Counted from the stretch's first letter, positions 24,074 through 33,480 are shown. The stretch is 64,000 bases of DNA from Streptomyces melanogenes (GCF_014649795.1 NZ_BMTS01000011.1:108391-172390); one strand, 5' to 3'. The notes: generated by a model from the sequence alone, not told the origin. A program made the numbers and translations.

Positions 24074-25312
24074 ATGCCCAGTCCGTACCGCGCGATATTC
24101 GCCGCCCCCGGCACCAAGCGGTTCTCCGCGGCCGGGCTGCTCGGCCGGATGCCGCTGTCCATGATGGGCATCGGCATCGTCACGATGGTCTCCCAGCTCA
24201 CCGGCCGCTACGGGCTGGCCGGGGCGCTCTCGGCGACCCTCGCGATGTCGGCCGCCGTGCTCGGCCCGTACATCTCGCGCCTGGTCGACCGGCACGGCCA
24301 GCGCCGGGTCCTGCGCCCCGCCACGCTCGCCGCGGTGGCCGCCGTGGCCGGGCTGCTCGTCTGCGCCCAGCAGGGCGCCCCGGACTGGTCGCTGTTCGTC
24401 TTCTCGGCGGCCGCGGGCTGTGTGCCGAGTGTCGGCTCGATGGTCCGGGCCCGTTGGGCCGAGCTCTACCGGGGCGACGGGCAGAGCCTGCACGCCGCGT
24501 ACTCGTGGGAGTCGATCGTCGACGAGCTCTGCTTCATCGTCGGGCCGATCCTCTCCATCGGGCTCTCCACCGCCTGGTTCGCCGAGGCCGGGCCGCTGAT
24601 GGCGGCCGGGTTCCTGGTGGTCGGCGTCTTCTGGCTGACCGCCCAGCGCGCCACCGAGCCCGTGCCGCACCCGCGCGAGCACCACACCGGCGGCTCCGCG
24701 CTGCGCTCCCCCGGCCTCCAGGTCCTCGTCGCCACCTTCGTCGCCACCGGCGCGATCTTCGGCGCGGTCGACGTGGTCACGGTGGCCTTCGCGGACGAGC
24801 GCGGCCACAAGGCGGCGGCCAGCCTGGTGCTCGCCGTCTACGCGCTGGGCTCCTGCCTCGCGGGAGCGGTGTTCGGGCTGCTGCGCCTCAAGGGCGCCCC
24901 GGCCACGAGGTGGCTGGTGGGAGTGTGTGCGATGGCGGTGAGTATGATCCCGCTCCAACTGGCCGGGAGCCTGCCGTTCCTGGCCGTGGCGCTCTTTGTC
25001 GCGGGCCTGTCCATCGCACCGACGATGGTGACCACCATGGCCCTCGTCGAACAGCACGTACCGCGCAGCAAGCTCACCGAGGGCATGACCTGGACCAGTA
25101 CCGGGCTCGCGGTCGGTGTGGCGCTCGGGTCGTCGGCCGCCGGCTGGGCGGTGGACGCGGCGGGCGCGCGCTCGGGGTACCTGGTGCCCGTCGTGGCGGG
25201 AGCGCTCGCGGCCGCGGTGGCGTTCCTGGGGTACCGCCGGCTGCGCAGGCCGGCGCCGCAACGGGAGGGGCTCGGAGCAGATGAGCGGAGCGAGCAGCAG
25301 CACGTGGCGTAA
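24074..25312 (+). CDS. MFS transporter
   Basis: The 412-aa membrane protein has 12 predicted helices and a loop RLVDRHGQRRVLRPA (about 74-88) matching the major facilitator loop 2-3 motif (D-R-x-G-x-R-x3). It is likely a drug or metabolite exporter, but the substrate is unknown. The start is preceded by GAGCCGGAAGCCGGAGCG, which contains only a modest ribosome site. Its last 32 bases overlap the start of the lactone oxidase gene, so the two are one operon. Confidence 0.85.
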   Translation: MPSPYRAIFAAPGTKRFSAAGLLGRMPLSMMGIGIVTMVSQLTGRYGLAGALSATLAMSAAVLGPYISRLVDRHGQRRVLRPATLAAVAAVAGLLVCAQQGAPDWSLFVFSAAAGCVPSVGSMVRARWAELYRGDGQSLHAAYSWESIVDELCFIVGPILSIGLSTAWFAEAGPLMAAGFLVVGVFWLTAQRATEPVPHPREHHTGGSALRSPGLQVLVATFVATGAIFGAVDVVTVAFADERGHKAAASLVLAVYALGSCLAGAVFGLLRLKGAPATRWLVGVCAMAVSMIPLQLAGSLPFLAVALFVAGLSIAPTMVTTMALVEQHVPRSKLTEGMTWTSTGLAVGVALGSSAAGWAVDAAGARSGYLVPVVAGALAAAVAFLGYRRLRRPAPQREGLGADERSEQQHVA

Positions 25313-26591
25313 CTGGGCGGGCAACGTGACGGCCCGGCCGGTGCGGGAGGTCTCGCCCGCCTCGGTGGCCGAACTGGCCGACGCCGTGCGCCGGGCGGCC
25401 GAGGACGGCCTGAAGGTGAAGGCGGTCGGCACCGGCCACTCCTTCACCACGGCCGCCGCCACCGACGGCGTGCTCATACGCCCGGACCTGCTCACCGGCA
25501 TCCGGGAGATCGACCGTACGGCCATGACGGTGACCGTCGAGGCGGGCACGCCCCTGAAGCGGCTGAACGCGGTCCTCGCGCGCGAGGGCCTCTCGCTCAC
25601 CAACATGGGCGACATCATGGAGCAGACGGTCGCCGGGGCCACCTCCACCGGCACCCACGGCACCGGCCGCGACTCGGCCTCGATCGCCGCGCAGATCACG
25701 GGCCTTGAGCTGATCACCGCCGACGGCTCGCTCCTGAAGTGCTCGGCCGAGGAGAACCCCGAGGTCTTCGCGGCGGCCCGGATCGGGCTCGGAGCGCTCG
25801 GCGTCGTCTCGGCCCTCACCTTCGCCGTGGAGCCCGAGTTCCTGCTCACCGCGCGCGAGGAGCCGATGGCCTTCGACAGGGTCACTTCGGAGTTCGACGC
25901 GCTGCACGCGGAGAACGAGCACTTCGAGTTCTACTGGTTCCCACACACCGGCAACTGCAACACCAAGCGCAACAACCGCAGCGCCGGTCCCGCCGCCCCG
26001 CCCGGCCGGGTGAGCGGCTGGATCGAGGACGAGTTCATGTCCAACGGCCTCTTCCAGGTCGTCTGTTCGCTGGGCCGGGCCGTCCCCGCGACGATCCCCG
26101 CGATCGCCAAGGTTTCCAGCCGCGCCCTCTCCGCCCGTACGTACACCGACATTCCGTACAAGGTCTTCACAAGTCCGCGTCGGGTGCGGTTCGTGGAGAT
26201 GGAGTACGCGGTGCCGCGCGAGGCCGTCGTGGCGGCGCTGCGCGAAGTGCGGGCGCTGGTCGACCGGTCGGGCCTGCGGGTGAGCTTCCCGGTCGAGGTG
26301 CGCACCGCCCCGGCCGACGACATCGCGCTGTCCACGGCGTCCGGGCGCGACACCGCGTACATCGCCGTGCACATGTACAAGGGCACGCCGTACCAGGCGT
26401 ACTTCACCGCCGTCGAGCGGATCATGACCGCACACGCGGGCCGGCCGCACTGGGGCAAGGTGCACACCCGCGACGCCGAGTACTTCGCCGAGGCCTATCC
26501 GCGCTTCGGCGAGTTCACGGCCCTGCGCGACCGGCTCGACCCGGACCGGCTGTTCGGCAACGCGTATCTGCGCCGGGTGCTCGGGGACTGA
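25281..26591 (+). CDS. D-arabinono-1,4-lactone oxidase/alditol oxidase family FAD protein
   Basis: The 436-aa flavoenzyme has an N-terminal FAD-binding PCMH domain (about 15-185), with GTGHSFTTAAATDG carrying the His expected to hold FAD covalently, and GATSTGTHGTGRDSASIAAQ. A C-terminal ALO domain follows (about 190-436; HWGKVHTRDAEYF, then DRLDPDRLFGNAYLRRVLG). Family members oxidise sugar lactones or alditols with O2, giving H2O2. The start ATG 25281 follows GGAGCAG and lies within the end of the MFS gene. Confidence 0.9.
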   Translation: MSGASSSTWRNWAGNVTARPVREVSPASVAELADAVRRAAEDGLKVKAVGTGHSFTTAAATDGVLIRPDLLTGIREIDRTAMTVTVEAGTPLKRLNAVLAREGLSLTNMGDIMEQTVAGATSTGTHGTGRDSASIAAQITGLELITADGSLLKCSAEENPEVFAAARIGLGALGVVSALTFAVEPEFLLTAREEPMAFDRVTSEFDALHAENEHFEFYWFPHTGNCNTKRNNRSAGPAAPPGRVSGWIEDEFMSNGLFQVVCSLGRAVPATIPAIAKVSSRALSARTYTDIPYKVFTSPRRVRFVEMEYAVPREAVVAALREVRALVDRSGLRVSFPVEVRTAPADDIALSTASGRDTAYIAVHMYKGTPYQAYFTAVERIMTAHAGRPHWGKVHTRDAEYFAEAYPRFGEFTALRDRLDPDRLFGNAYLRRVLGD

Positions 26592-27377
26592 CTAGGTCGC
26601 GGGCGGGGTCGCCGCGGACCCCGTTGCCGGACCGGTGTCGGGGGTGGCACCGCCCGAGCCGGTGGACGGCGGGGGCGACGGCGGCGGGGTCGGGGTGCCG
26701 CCGGTGGAGGTCGAGGGCGTGGGGGTGGGGGTGGGCGTCGGGGTGGTGCCGCCGGTGGCGGGCGTTCCGCCGGTCCCCTGCCCGGGGTCCGGCGAGGACG
26801 ACGTGCCCCCGTCGGTGCCGGTGCCCGGCGTGTGCGGGGTGCGTCGGTCGGGTTCCGAGCCCTTCTCCGAGTCCCGCTGCGACGACTTGCCGCCGCCCCC
26901 GCCGCTCACGACCGAGCCGAAGGTGGTGCCGCCCTTGCCGCCGCTCAGCTCCGCGCCGGACGCCAGTTCGTAGGTGGTGATGCCGCCCATCGCGACCGCG
27001 AAGACGACGGCGGCGCCGAGCGCGGACCGCTTCCAGCCCCGCAGCCGGGTGCCGTGGACGGTGGCCGCGCCGAACTCGCCCTCGCGGGCGTCCTCGTACG
27101 CCGGAAGGCCCGGGTCGCGGCGCGCCTTGGGCAGCGACTGGACGGTGGCGTCGCGCAGTTGTTCCCCGGTACGCCGGAACAGGTGCTGGAAGACCGTGCC
27201 GCCGCAGGTGGCCACGACGCTCACCACACCGGCGCCGACGATCGTCCCGTAGACACCGAGCTGGGAGGCGAGCACGGCGGCCGCGATCGCCGCGAGCGCG
27301 CTGCCCGCGACCTGGGGCACGCTCAGGTCGAGTCGCCTCTCGTCCTGCTTCGTCCCGGTATCCGGCTTGTCACCCAT
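26592..27377 (-). CDS. Membrane protein with Pro/Thr/Gly-rich extracellular tail, unknown function
   Basis: The 261-aa protein has two hydrophobic helices (about 22-62) at the N-terminal side and a third (about 115-135), then a long, low-complexity C-terminal tail (about 145-261) made of Gly, Ser, Pro and Thr with a PTPTPTPTPS run. Such tails usually span the cell wall outside the membrane. No catalytic motif is visible. The ATG at 27377 was chosen; the longer frame to 27680 has no coding character. It converges with the lactone oxidase gene, stop to stop. Confidence 0.7.
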   Translation of the reverse strand: MGDKPDTGTKQDERRLDLSVPQVAGSALAAIAAAVLASQLGVYGTIVGAGVVSVVATCGGTVFQHLFRRTGEQLRDATVQSLPKARRDPGLPAYEDAREGEFGAATVHGTRLRGWKRSALGAAVVFAVAMGGITTYELASGAELSGGKGGTTFGSVVSGGGGGKSSQRDSEKGSEPDRRTPHTPGTGTDGGTSSSPDPGQGTGGTPATGGTTPTPTPTPTPSTSTGGTPTPPPSPPPSTGSGGATPDTGPATGSAATPPAT

Positions 27378-27886
27378 TTTCCGCCTCTGTTCGCCCTTCT
27401 CCACGCTTCTCCGTGAGCTTGTACGTAGAGGGGACCTATGGGCGAAGCGATTAGTTCCGTTTCTGGCGATTCTGTGAAGCACGACACGTATGAAGTGCGT
27501 ATTCGCAGGGCGCACGGCGTCCAACTCCCGCCCCCCAGGAGAACTTCGGCGGCGCGGCGGTCCACCCAGGTGGCCCGAATGGAGTACTGTGGCGAGCCCT
27601 GGGCCTGGTCTCCCTCTCGGGTTTCCGGGCTCTGCGGGAGGGGGCCGAAAGCGGCACTCGAACCGGCGGCGCCGCGGCACCGCACGGACGCCTGCTGTCC
27701 AGAGCGACCACTTCGGTCACTCTGCGTCGCGAACAGGTAACCGTGCCATAACGGCGTTCCAGGGCCCATGCCCGACACGCCGGGCAACTCGGCAAGGTTG
27801 TGGCAGGCTGCACCCGGGCAGGCCACACTCGACTAGCGGAAGCAGCGACGCAGGTGACGTCGGCAGGCACCACCCGGGAGGTCCCC
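27378..27886. other. Intergenic region upstream of sepH and of the membrane-protein gene
   Basis: This 509-bp region is divergent. It contains imperfect hairpins, such as GAGCCC/GGGCTC arms near 27594-27645, and the promoters for sepH and the membrane-protein gene. Short open frames on both strands lack family features and were not called. A tRNA-like TCGAACC at about 27657 is not part of a cloverleaf. Confidence 0.5.
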
Positions 27887-28921
27887 ATGCCCGAACTGCG
27901 TGTCGTGGCCGTCTCCAACGACGGCACACGACTGGTGCTCAAGGCTGCGGACAGCACGGAGTACACGCTTCCGATCGATGAGCGGCTGCGCGCCGCCGTG
28001 CGCAACGACCGCGCCCGGCTCGGGCAGATCGAGATCGAGGTCGAGAGCCACCTCCGGCCTCGCGACATCCAGGCACGGATACGTGCGGGTGCCTCGGCCG
28101 AGGAGGTCGCCCAGCTCGCCGGGATCCCCGTCGACCGGGTCCGGCGCTTCGAGGGCCCGGTGCTCGCGGAGCGCGCCTTCATGGCCGAGCGGGCGCGCAA
28201 GACGCCCGTGCGGCGCCCCGGCGAGAACACCGGACCCCAGCTCGGCGAGGCCGTCCAGGAGCGGCTGCTGCTGCGCGGCGCCGACAAGGACAGCGTCCAG
28301 TGGGACTCCTGGCGCCGCGACGACGGCACCTGGGAAGTCCTGCTCGTGTACCGGGTGGCCACCGAGCCGCACGCGGCGAGCTGGACCTACGACCCGCCGC
28401 GCCGGCTCGTCCAGGCCGTCGACGACGAGGCCCGCTCGCTGATCGGCGAGAGCGACGACACCCCCGAGCCGAGCTTCCCGTTCGTGCCGAGGATCGCCCG
28501 ACTGCCCCGGGACCGGCCGCTGGACCGCGCCCTGGACCGCCAGTTGGAGCGCCCCACCGCGCCCGCGCCGGAACCGGCGGCGGACGAGAGCGACTCGCTC
28601 ACCAGCCTCCTGGAGGCTGTGCCGAGCTTCCGCGGCGACATGGTGGTGCCCGAACGGCCCGCCGCGCCGCCGGAGCCCCCGGCGAGCGAGCCCGAGGCGG
28701 AGCCCGAGGTCGAGGAGCCGCCCGCTCCGGCGGCGTCGGCGGGCGCCGGCGCGGCGTACGCGGACGTGCTGATGCCCCGCTCGGTGACCGGCCACCGCGA
28801 CCGCCTCACCGGCACCACGGACCGCCAGGCCGAGGCGGACGGCGTCCGGCCCGGACGCCGGGCGGCCGTGCCGAGCTGGGACGAGATCGTCTTCGGAACC
28901 CGGCGCAAGAAACAGGAGTAG
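27887..28921 (+). CDS. sepH: SepH, cell-division protein that binds FtsZ
   Basis: The 344-aa protein has the conserved N-terminal DUF3071 domain (about 1-165) with an embedded helix-turn-helix (RPRDIQARIRAGASAEEVAQ and VDRVRRFEGPVLAERAF), a long acidic Pro/Ala/Glu-rich linker (about 200-300) and a conserved C-terminal tip (PSWDEIVFGTRRKKQE). Streptomyces SepH binds FtsZ and promotes filament assembly at sporulation and vegetative septa. The ATG at 27887 follows GGGAGGTCCCC. It is monocistronic, with a clean terminator downstream. Confidence 0.93.
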   Translation: MPELRVVAVSNDGTRLVLKAADSTEYTLPIDERLRAAVRNDRARLGQIEIEVESHLRPRDIQARIRAGASAEEVAQLAGIPVDRVRRFEGPVLAERAFMAERARKTPVRRPGENTGPQLGEAVQERLLLRGADKDSVQWDSWRRDDGTWEVLLVYRVATEPHAASWTYDPPRRLVQAVDDEARSLIGESDDTPEPSFPFVPRIARLPRDRPLDRALDRQLERPTAPAPEPAADESDSLTSLLEAVPSFRGDMVVPERPAAPPEPPASEPEAEPEVEEPPAPAASAGAGAAYADVLMPRSVTGHRDRLTGTTDRQAEADGVRPGRRAAVPSWDEIVFGTRRKKQE

Positions 28922-28975
28922 GACGCCTCGTCCGTCGATGCCCCGCGCATCGGTGCGAGGAACATCGATACGAAC

Positions 28976-29006
28976 CGAGGGGCCCGCGCCGAGCGCGGGC
29001 CCCTCG
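28976..29006. terminator. Terminator between sepH and the sulfurtransferase gene
   Basis: The 13-bp arms CGAGGGGCCCGCG (28976-28988) and CGCGGGCCCCTCG (28994-29006) pair perfectly around a five-base loop, between convergent genes. Confidence 0.85.
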
Positions 29007-29013
29007 TCGTGCG

Positions 29014-29862
29014 CTACTGCGGGTCCGGGCCCGTCGCGACCGGGCGGGACTCGTCCGACGACCACTGCGACCAGGACCCGGCGTAGAGCGCGGCCGGGAT
29101 CCCCGCGACCGCCAGCGCCAGCACCTCGTGGGCACCGGAGACCCCGGAGCCGCAGTAGACGCCGACCTCGGTGCCGGAGGCGCCCAGGGCCTTGAAGCGG
29201 TCGGCGAGGACCTCGGGAGCCAGGAAGCGCCCGTCGGGGCCCACGTTCTCGGTGGTGGGGGCGGAGACCGCGCCCGGGATGTGGCCGCCGACCCGGTCGA
29301 TGGGCTCGACCTCGCCCCGGTACCGCTCCCCCGCCCGGGCGTCGAGCAGCAGTCCGGAGCGGGCCAGCGCGGCCGCCCCGTCCGCGTCGAGCAGGGCCAC
29401 CGCGCCGGGCTCCGGGGCGAAGTCGCCCTCGGCGGGCGCCGGGACGTCGGTGGACAGGGCGCCGGTCCAGGTGGCGAGGCCGCCGTCGAGGACCCGGACG
29501 TCCTGGTGACCCGTCCAGCGCAGCAGCCACCAGGCACGTGCGGCCGCCCAGCCCTGGCCGCCGTCGTAGACGACCACCGGCGTCCCGGCCGACACGCCCG
29601 CGCGGCGCATCACGGCGCCGAACGCCGCCACGTCCGGCAGCGGGTGGCGGCCGCCGGCGCCGGGCGGCCCCGCCAGCTCCGCGTCGAGGTCGACGAAGAC
29701 CGCGCCGGGCAGGTGCCCGGCCTCGTACTCGGCCCGGCCGTCGAAGGCGGCGGCGCCGGCCGCCTTCGCCAGGCTGAGCTGCCAGCGGACGTCCAGGAGG
29801 ACCGGGGGGCGGGCCCCGGCCAGCTCGTCCGCCAGTTCGGATGCGCTGATGATGGCGTTCAT
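29014..29862 (-). CDS. Sulfurtransferase (tandem rhodanese; thiosulfate or 3-mercaptopyruvate type)
   Basis: The 282-aa enzyme has two rhodanese domains: an inactive N-terminal one (about 8-130) with PGAVFVDLD, and a catalytic C-terminal one (about 155-275) with the active-site loop YCGSGVSGAHE. The loop CGSGV resembles mercaptopyruvate sulfurtransferase (CG[S/T]GV) rather than classical rhodanese (CRKGV), so 3-mercaptopyruvate may be the donor. It ends with the family GSWSQWSSD. The ATG at 29862 is the only start that keeps the first domain intact without extra sequence. Confidence 0.9.
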   Translation of the reverse strand: MNAIISASELADELAGARPPVLLDVRWQLSLAKAAGAAAFDGRAEYEAGHLPGAVFVDLDAELAGPPGAGGRHPLPDVAAFGAVMRRAGVSAGTPVVVYDGGQGWAAARAWWLLRWTGHQDVRVLDGGLATWTGALSTDVPAPAEGDFAPEPGAVALLDADGAAALARSGLLLDARAGERYRGEVEPIDRVGGHIPGAVSAPTTENVGPDGRFLAPEVLADRFKALGASGTEVGVYCGSGVSGAHEVLALAVAGIPAALYAGSWSQWSSDESRPVATGPDPQ

Positions 29863-30086
29863 GGGGCCATCCTCGCGCAGTGGGCGGCGCCGCGTAACGG
29901 TCGCGAAACGGATGAGAAATGCCAAAGCGGGCATGCTCCTGCGGGAACGCGCCAAAAGCGGCGCGGCCGGGGCGCGCTTGGCCGTCGGTGGTGCAAGCAT
30001 CTGCGAGGGGGTGGGTGCCGGCGCGGCCCGGCCGCCCGCCTCTTCAGGGCGCGTTCCCCCAGCGATGGTCCGAGGAGAGAGTCACG

Positions 30087-30860
30087 ATGTCCCAGGCAGA
30101 GACCCGGCGCACGCCCGGCACACCCTGCTGGGTGAGCCTCATGGTGCACGGCCTGGCTCCTACCCAGGAGTTCTACGCGGCGCTGTTCGGCTGGGAGTTC
30201 CGGCCGGGGCCCGCCTCGCTCGGCCCCTATGTGCGGGCGCTGCTCGACGGCGCCGAGGTCGCGGGCATCGGCCAGCTGCCGCCCGACCGCCATCTGCCGA
30301 TCGCCTGGACGACGTATCTGGCCACCGACGACGCCGACGCGACGGCCGAGACGATCCGGCACTGCGGCGGCACGGTCGGGGTCGGTCCGCTCGACGCGGG
30401 CGACGCGGGCCGCCTGGTGATCGCCTCGGACCCGGAGGGCGCGGTCTTCGGCGCCTGGCAGGCCGAGGCGCACGTCGGCACGATGGTCGCGGGCGCGCCG
30501 GGCACGCCCGTCTGGAACGAGCTGGTGACCCGCGAGACGTCCACGGTCGGCAAGTTCTACGGGACGGTGTTCGGCTACGAGAAGGAGGCGGTGGTCTCGG
30601 CCGACTTCGACTACGTGACGCTGCACATCGAAGGCCGCCCGGTCTGCTCCCTGCACGGCGTCGGCAACGCCCTGCCACGCGACAAGGGCGCGCACTGGAT
30701 GACGTACTTCGAGGTGGCGGACACGGACGAGGCGGCGGCCCGGGTGACGGAACTGGGCGGCCAGATCCTCAAGCCCCCGCACGAGGGATCGAGTGGCCGC
30801 ACAGCAACGGTGACGGACCCGGAGGGGGCGGTGTTCACGGTGGTCCGGTCAACAGGCTGA
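30087..30860 (+). CDS. VOC family protein with two glyoxalase-like domains
   Basis: The 257-aa protein is a tandem of two vicinal-oxygen-chelate domains (about 12-125 and 140-255): CWVSLMVHGLAPTQEFYAALFGWEF opens the first and WNELVTRETSTVGKFYGTVF the second. GMTVTDPEG-like strands (IASDPEGAVFGAWQ, VTDPEGAVFTVV) close each half. Streptomyces encodes many such proteins, some giving bleomycin-type resistance, and the substrate here is unknown. The start is backed by GAGGAGAG at about 30071-30078. Confidence 0.87.
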   Translation: MSQAETRRTPGTPCWVSLMVHGLAPTQEFYAALFGWEFRPGPASLGPYVRALLDGAEVAGIGQLPPDRHLPIAWTTYLATDDADATAETIRHCGGTVGVGPLDAGDAGRLVIASDPEGAVFGAWQAEAHVGTMVAGAPGTPVWNELVTRETSTVGKFYGTVFGYEKEAVVSADFDYVTLHIEGRPVCSLHGVGNALPRDKGAHWMTYFEVADTDEAAARVTELGGQILKPPHEGSSGRTATVTDPEGAVFTVVRSTG

Positions 30861-30865
30861 GGCAC

Positions 30866-30946
30866 GCCCCGCAAGGGGCGCGGGGCTGTGACATTTTGCG
30901 GCTCCGCCGCGTGGGCGCGCCCAGCCCCCCACCGACCCGCAGCCAA
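30866..30946 (+). repeat. Streptomyces intergenic repeat, family A (copy 2, diverged)
   Basis: CGCCCCGCAAGGGGCGCGGG is followed by CTGTGACATTTTGCGGCTCC, a GCGCGCCCAGCCCCCCACCG block and CGACCCGCAGCC. This matches the layout of the copy at 9731-9780, with an extra internal insertion. It lies between the convergent ends of the VOC and thymidine kinase genes, and its first hairpin may act as a terminator. Confidence 0.6.
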
Positions 30947-30969
30947 AATCCGGGCCCCCGCGGATGCGA

Positions 30970-31617
30970 CTACGCGTCGATCGGCAACACGTCAGGCGAC
31001 AAAGCAGCCGCCCGCGCCACCGCCGCCGTCATCCGCCGCCGATGATGCCGCCGGCACAGCACCTCGTACCCGATCTCGTCCTCGGACTGGTTCACGTCGC
31101 CGACCACGACCTGCGCGCCCTCGACCACCATCTCCCCGCCCCGCGTACGCGCGTTGTGCGTGGCCCGCGCCCCGCACCAGCAGAGCGCCTCGACCTGGAG
31201 GACCTCGACGCGGTCGGCCAGCTCGACCAGGCGCTGGGAGCCGGGGAAGAGCTTGGAGCGGAAGTCGGTGGTGATGCCGAAGGCGAAGACGTCCAGGTCG
31301 AGGTCGTCGACGACCCGGGCGAGCTGGTCGATCTGGCCCGGCGCGAGGAACTGCGCCTCGTCGGCGATCACGTAGTCGCAGCGGCCGCCCTTGGAGAGGT
31401 GGGCGACCAGGTACGCGTAGAAGTCGAAGCCCTCGGCGGCCTCGACCGCGTCCGTCACCAGGCCGAGCCGGGAGGACAGCTTGCCCTCGCCCGCGCGGTC
31501 GTCCCGGGTGAAGATCATGCCCTGGAGGCCGCGCGCGGAGCGGTTGTGCTCGATCTGAAGAGCGAGGGTGCTCTTTCCGCAGTCCATCGTTCCGGAGAAG
31601 AACACCAGCTCGGGCAT
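30970..31617 (-). CDS. tdk: Thymidine kinase (type II)
   Basis: The 215-aa kinase phosphorylates thymidine in the salvage pathway. It has the P-loop FFSGTMDCGKSTLAL (residues 7-21), the DEAQFL Walker B/catalytic motif and zinc-binding cysteines in EALCWCGARATHNART and EVLCRRHH. The substrate-binding segment appears as GGEMVVEGAQVVVGD. Its end is close to the family A repeat. It probably shares a transcript with the upstream phosphatase-type gene, 82 bp away. Confidence 0.94.
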   Translation of the reverse strand: MPELVFFSGTMDCGKSTLALQIEHNRSARGLQGMIFTRDDRAGEGKLSSRLGLVTDAVEAAEGFDFYAYLVAHLSKGGRCDYVIADEAQFLAPGQIDQLARVVDDLDLDVFAFGITTDFRSKLFPGSQRLVELADRVEVLQVEALCWCGARATHNARTRGGEMVVEGAQVVVGDVNQSEDEIGYEVLCRRHHRRRMTAAVARAAALSPDVLPIDA

Positions 31618-31699
31618 GGGAGGGTGACGGCCTTTCGGATCTGCGCACGCGTCCGCGTACGTCCGCGTACAGGAGGAGAAGGGGGGAAGTGCGGAAGGG

Positions 31700-32893
31700 T
31701 TACGAGCGTACTTCCAGGAGCGGCACGAGCTGCTCGACGGGGGTCATCGAGCCGTGCATGCCGACCATCGCGGACTCGTGCGGCTCGTTCTGCGAGGCGG
31801 TGATCACCACGTCGGCGCTCGCGGCCGCGACGACGTCGCCGATCCGCCCGTACACCCGCTCGTCGCAGGCGCCCGGCTGCCCGAACCAGCCCGCCGCTAT
31901 CGCCTCGTCGCGGCTCGCCACCCAGAACTGCTCGCCGAGCACCTCGCGCCAGACGGTGAGGACGTCGGCCTCGGCGCCCGGGACCGCGTACACGTGCCGG
32001 GCCCGGCCCTCGCCGCCGAGCAGGGCCACTCCGGCGCGCAGCTCCCAGTCCTCGTCGAAGTCGATGCGGGACTCTTCGTCGAAGGGGATGTCGATCATGC
32101 CGTGGTCGGCGGTGACGTAGAGCGCGGAGCGCGGCGGCAGCTGCTCGGCGAGGCGCTGGACCAGCCGGTCGACGTACATCAGCTGGCCGCGCCAGGCGTC
32201 CGAGTCGACGCCGAAGCGGTGGCCCTTGCCGTCGACCTCGCTGTAGTACGTGTAGACCAGCGAGCGGTCTCCGGCGGCCAGTTGCGCGGCCGCCAGGTCC
32301 ATGCGGTCCTCGCCGGTCAGCCGGCCGTGAAACGTTCCGCCACTGAGCGCGACCTTGGTGAGCGGGGTGTGCTCGAAGGTGGGCGAGGAGACCTGGGCGG
32401 TGTGCACGCCGGCCGCGTCGGCCAGCTGGAAGACCGTGGGGTACGGCTGCCAGACGTGCGGGTCGGTCCAGGGCTTCCAGCGGAGCTGGTTCATCAGCTC
32501 GCCGGTCTCCGGGTTGCGCGCGGTGTAGCCGGGCAGGCCGTGCGCGGCGGGCGGCAGACCGGTGCCGACGGAGGCGAGCGAGGTGGCGGTGGTGGCGGGG
32601 AACCCGGCGGTGATCGGCCGTCCGGTGCCGCCGCGTGAGGTGGCGAGCAGCCCGTGCAGATAGGGCGCCTCGTCGGGGTGGGCCTTGATCTGCTCCCAGC
32701 CGAGCCCGTCGATCAGGAACACGCAGTTCCGGTCGGCCGGGGTCAGCTCGGGGATGGCGGCGCCCACGCCGGGCACGCCCATGCCGGCCGCGAGGGTGGG
32801 CAGCAGGTCGGCGAGCGAGCCGCTGCCGTACTCGGGCAGGGGGGCGGTGTCGAGGGCGAGGGGTTCCGGGTCCTGCCAGGCGGGCTGGGCCAT
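31700..32893 (-). CDS. Nucleotide pyrophosphatase/alkaline phosphatase-superfamily protein
   Basis: The 397-aa hydrolase has the type I phosphodiesterase fold with metal sites NCVFLIDGLGWEQI and YVTADHGMIDIPFD, and the nucleophile Thr region ITAGFPATTATSLASVGTG. It has no signal peptide, so it acts in the cytoplasm on a phosphodiester or pyrophosphate that is not known. Its ATG at 32893 overlaps the TGA of the DUF5998 gene by one base, so translation is coupled. Confidence 0.87.
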   Translation of the reverse strand: MAQPAWQDPEPLALDTAPLPEYGSGSLADLLPTLAAGMGVPGVGAAIPELTPADRNCVFLIDGLGWEQIKAHPDEAPYLHGLLATSRGGTGRPITAGFPATTATSLASVGTGLPPAAHGLPGYTARNPETGELMNQLRWKPWTDPHVWQPYPTVFQLADAAGVHTAQVSSPTFEHTPLTKVALSGGTFHGRLTGEDRMDLAAAQLAAGDRSLVYTYYSEVDGKGHRFGVDSDAWRGQLMYVDRLVQRLAEQLPPRSALYVTADHGMIDIPFDEESRIDFDEDWELRAGVALLGGEGRARHVYAVPGAEADVLTVWREVLGEQFWVASRDEAIAAGWFGQPGACDERVYGRIGDVVAAASADVVITASQNEPHESAMVGMHGSMTPVEQLVPLLEVRS

Positions 32894-33480
32894 CAGCGGG
32901 CGGTGGCCGCGGTGGCTTCGGAGAGCGCCTGGGCGAAGTCGAGGGTCTGGCGCACGGTGTCCGGACCGTCCCCGGCCTCGCTGACGCGCAGGCTCAGGTC
33001 GTCGGCGGTGGAGTTGCCGGTGTAGCCGTGGTCGGCGTCGCAGTTGGGGTCGCCGCAGGCGGCGGGCTCCAGGTCGATGCGGGAGACCGCGCCCCATCCG
33101 ATGGTCAGGACGACCTCGCGGGGCAGGGTGCCCGGGGTGTACGACTCGGGGTTGGCGACCACGCGGCTGACGACCACGGACGAGATCCGGTCGAGCTTCA
33201 CGGACTCGGTGGAGGTCGTCGCGTACGGCGTCGGAGAGCTGGTGTCGGCGTTCTGCTCGTCGGTGTGACTGACGATGAAACGGTTGCCCGTCAGGACCAG
33301 GACCGTCACGTGGCGGCGCACCTCGTTGGCGTCGAAGGTGGTCTCCTGGTGGACCAGGTACGACGCGATGGGCTCACCACCGACGGCGGCCTCCACCGCC
33401 TCGGCCACAAGGGCCGGGTAGTAGCCGCTGCGCTCGATCGCCGCGCGCAGCCCCTGGGTCATCGTGCCGGTCTTCGCCAT
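32893..33480 (-). CDS. DUF5998 family protein
   Basis: The 195-aa soluble protein starts AKTGTMTQGLRAAIERSGYY and has a strand-rich core with HVTVLVLTGNRFIVSHTDEQ and VVSRVVANPESYTPGT, closing with a helical tail. The ACGDPNCDADHGYTG segment could bind a metal. Function is unknown. I prefer the ATG at 33480, which has GGAG four bases upstream, to the in-frame ATG at 33489. It is coupled to the downstream phosphatase-type gene. Confidence 0.82.
   Translation of the reverse strand: MAKTGTMTQGLRAAIERSGYYPALVAEAVEAAVGGEPIASYLVHQETTFDANEVRRHVTVLVLTGNRFIVSHTDEQNADTSSPTPYATTSTESVKLDRISSVVVSRVVANPESYTPGTLPREVVLTIGWGAVSRIDLEPAACGDPNCDADHGYTGNSTADDLSLRVSEAGDGPDTVRQTLDFAQALSEATAATAR

Noticed and set aside
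21731..25885. A 1384-codon minus-strand open frame across four genes
   Set aside because: It runs through the inositol monophosphatase and ferrochelatase genes in the wrong frame and antisense to the MFS gene; no recognisable fold is encoded.
27600..27720. A possible tRNA gene (TCGAACC-like T-arm) upstream of sepH
   Set aside because: No acceptor, D-arm or anticodon arm can be paired around it.
27438..27740. A 100-codon plus-strand open frame before sepH
   Set aside because: Composition is erratic, no family pattern is visible and no ribosome site is present.
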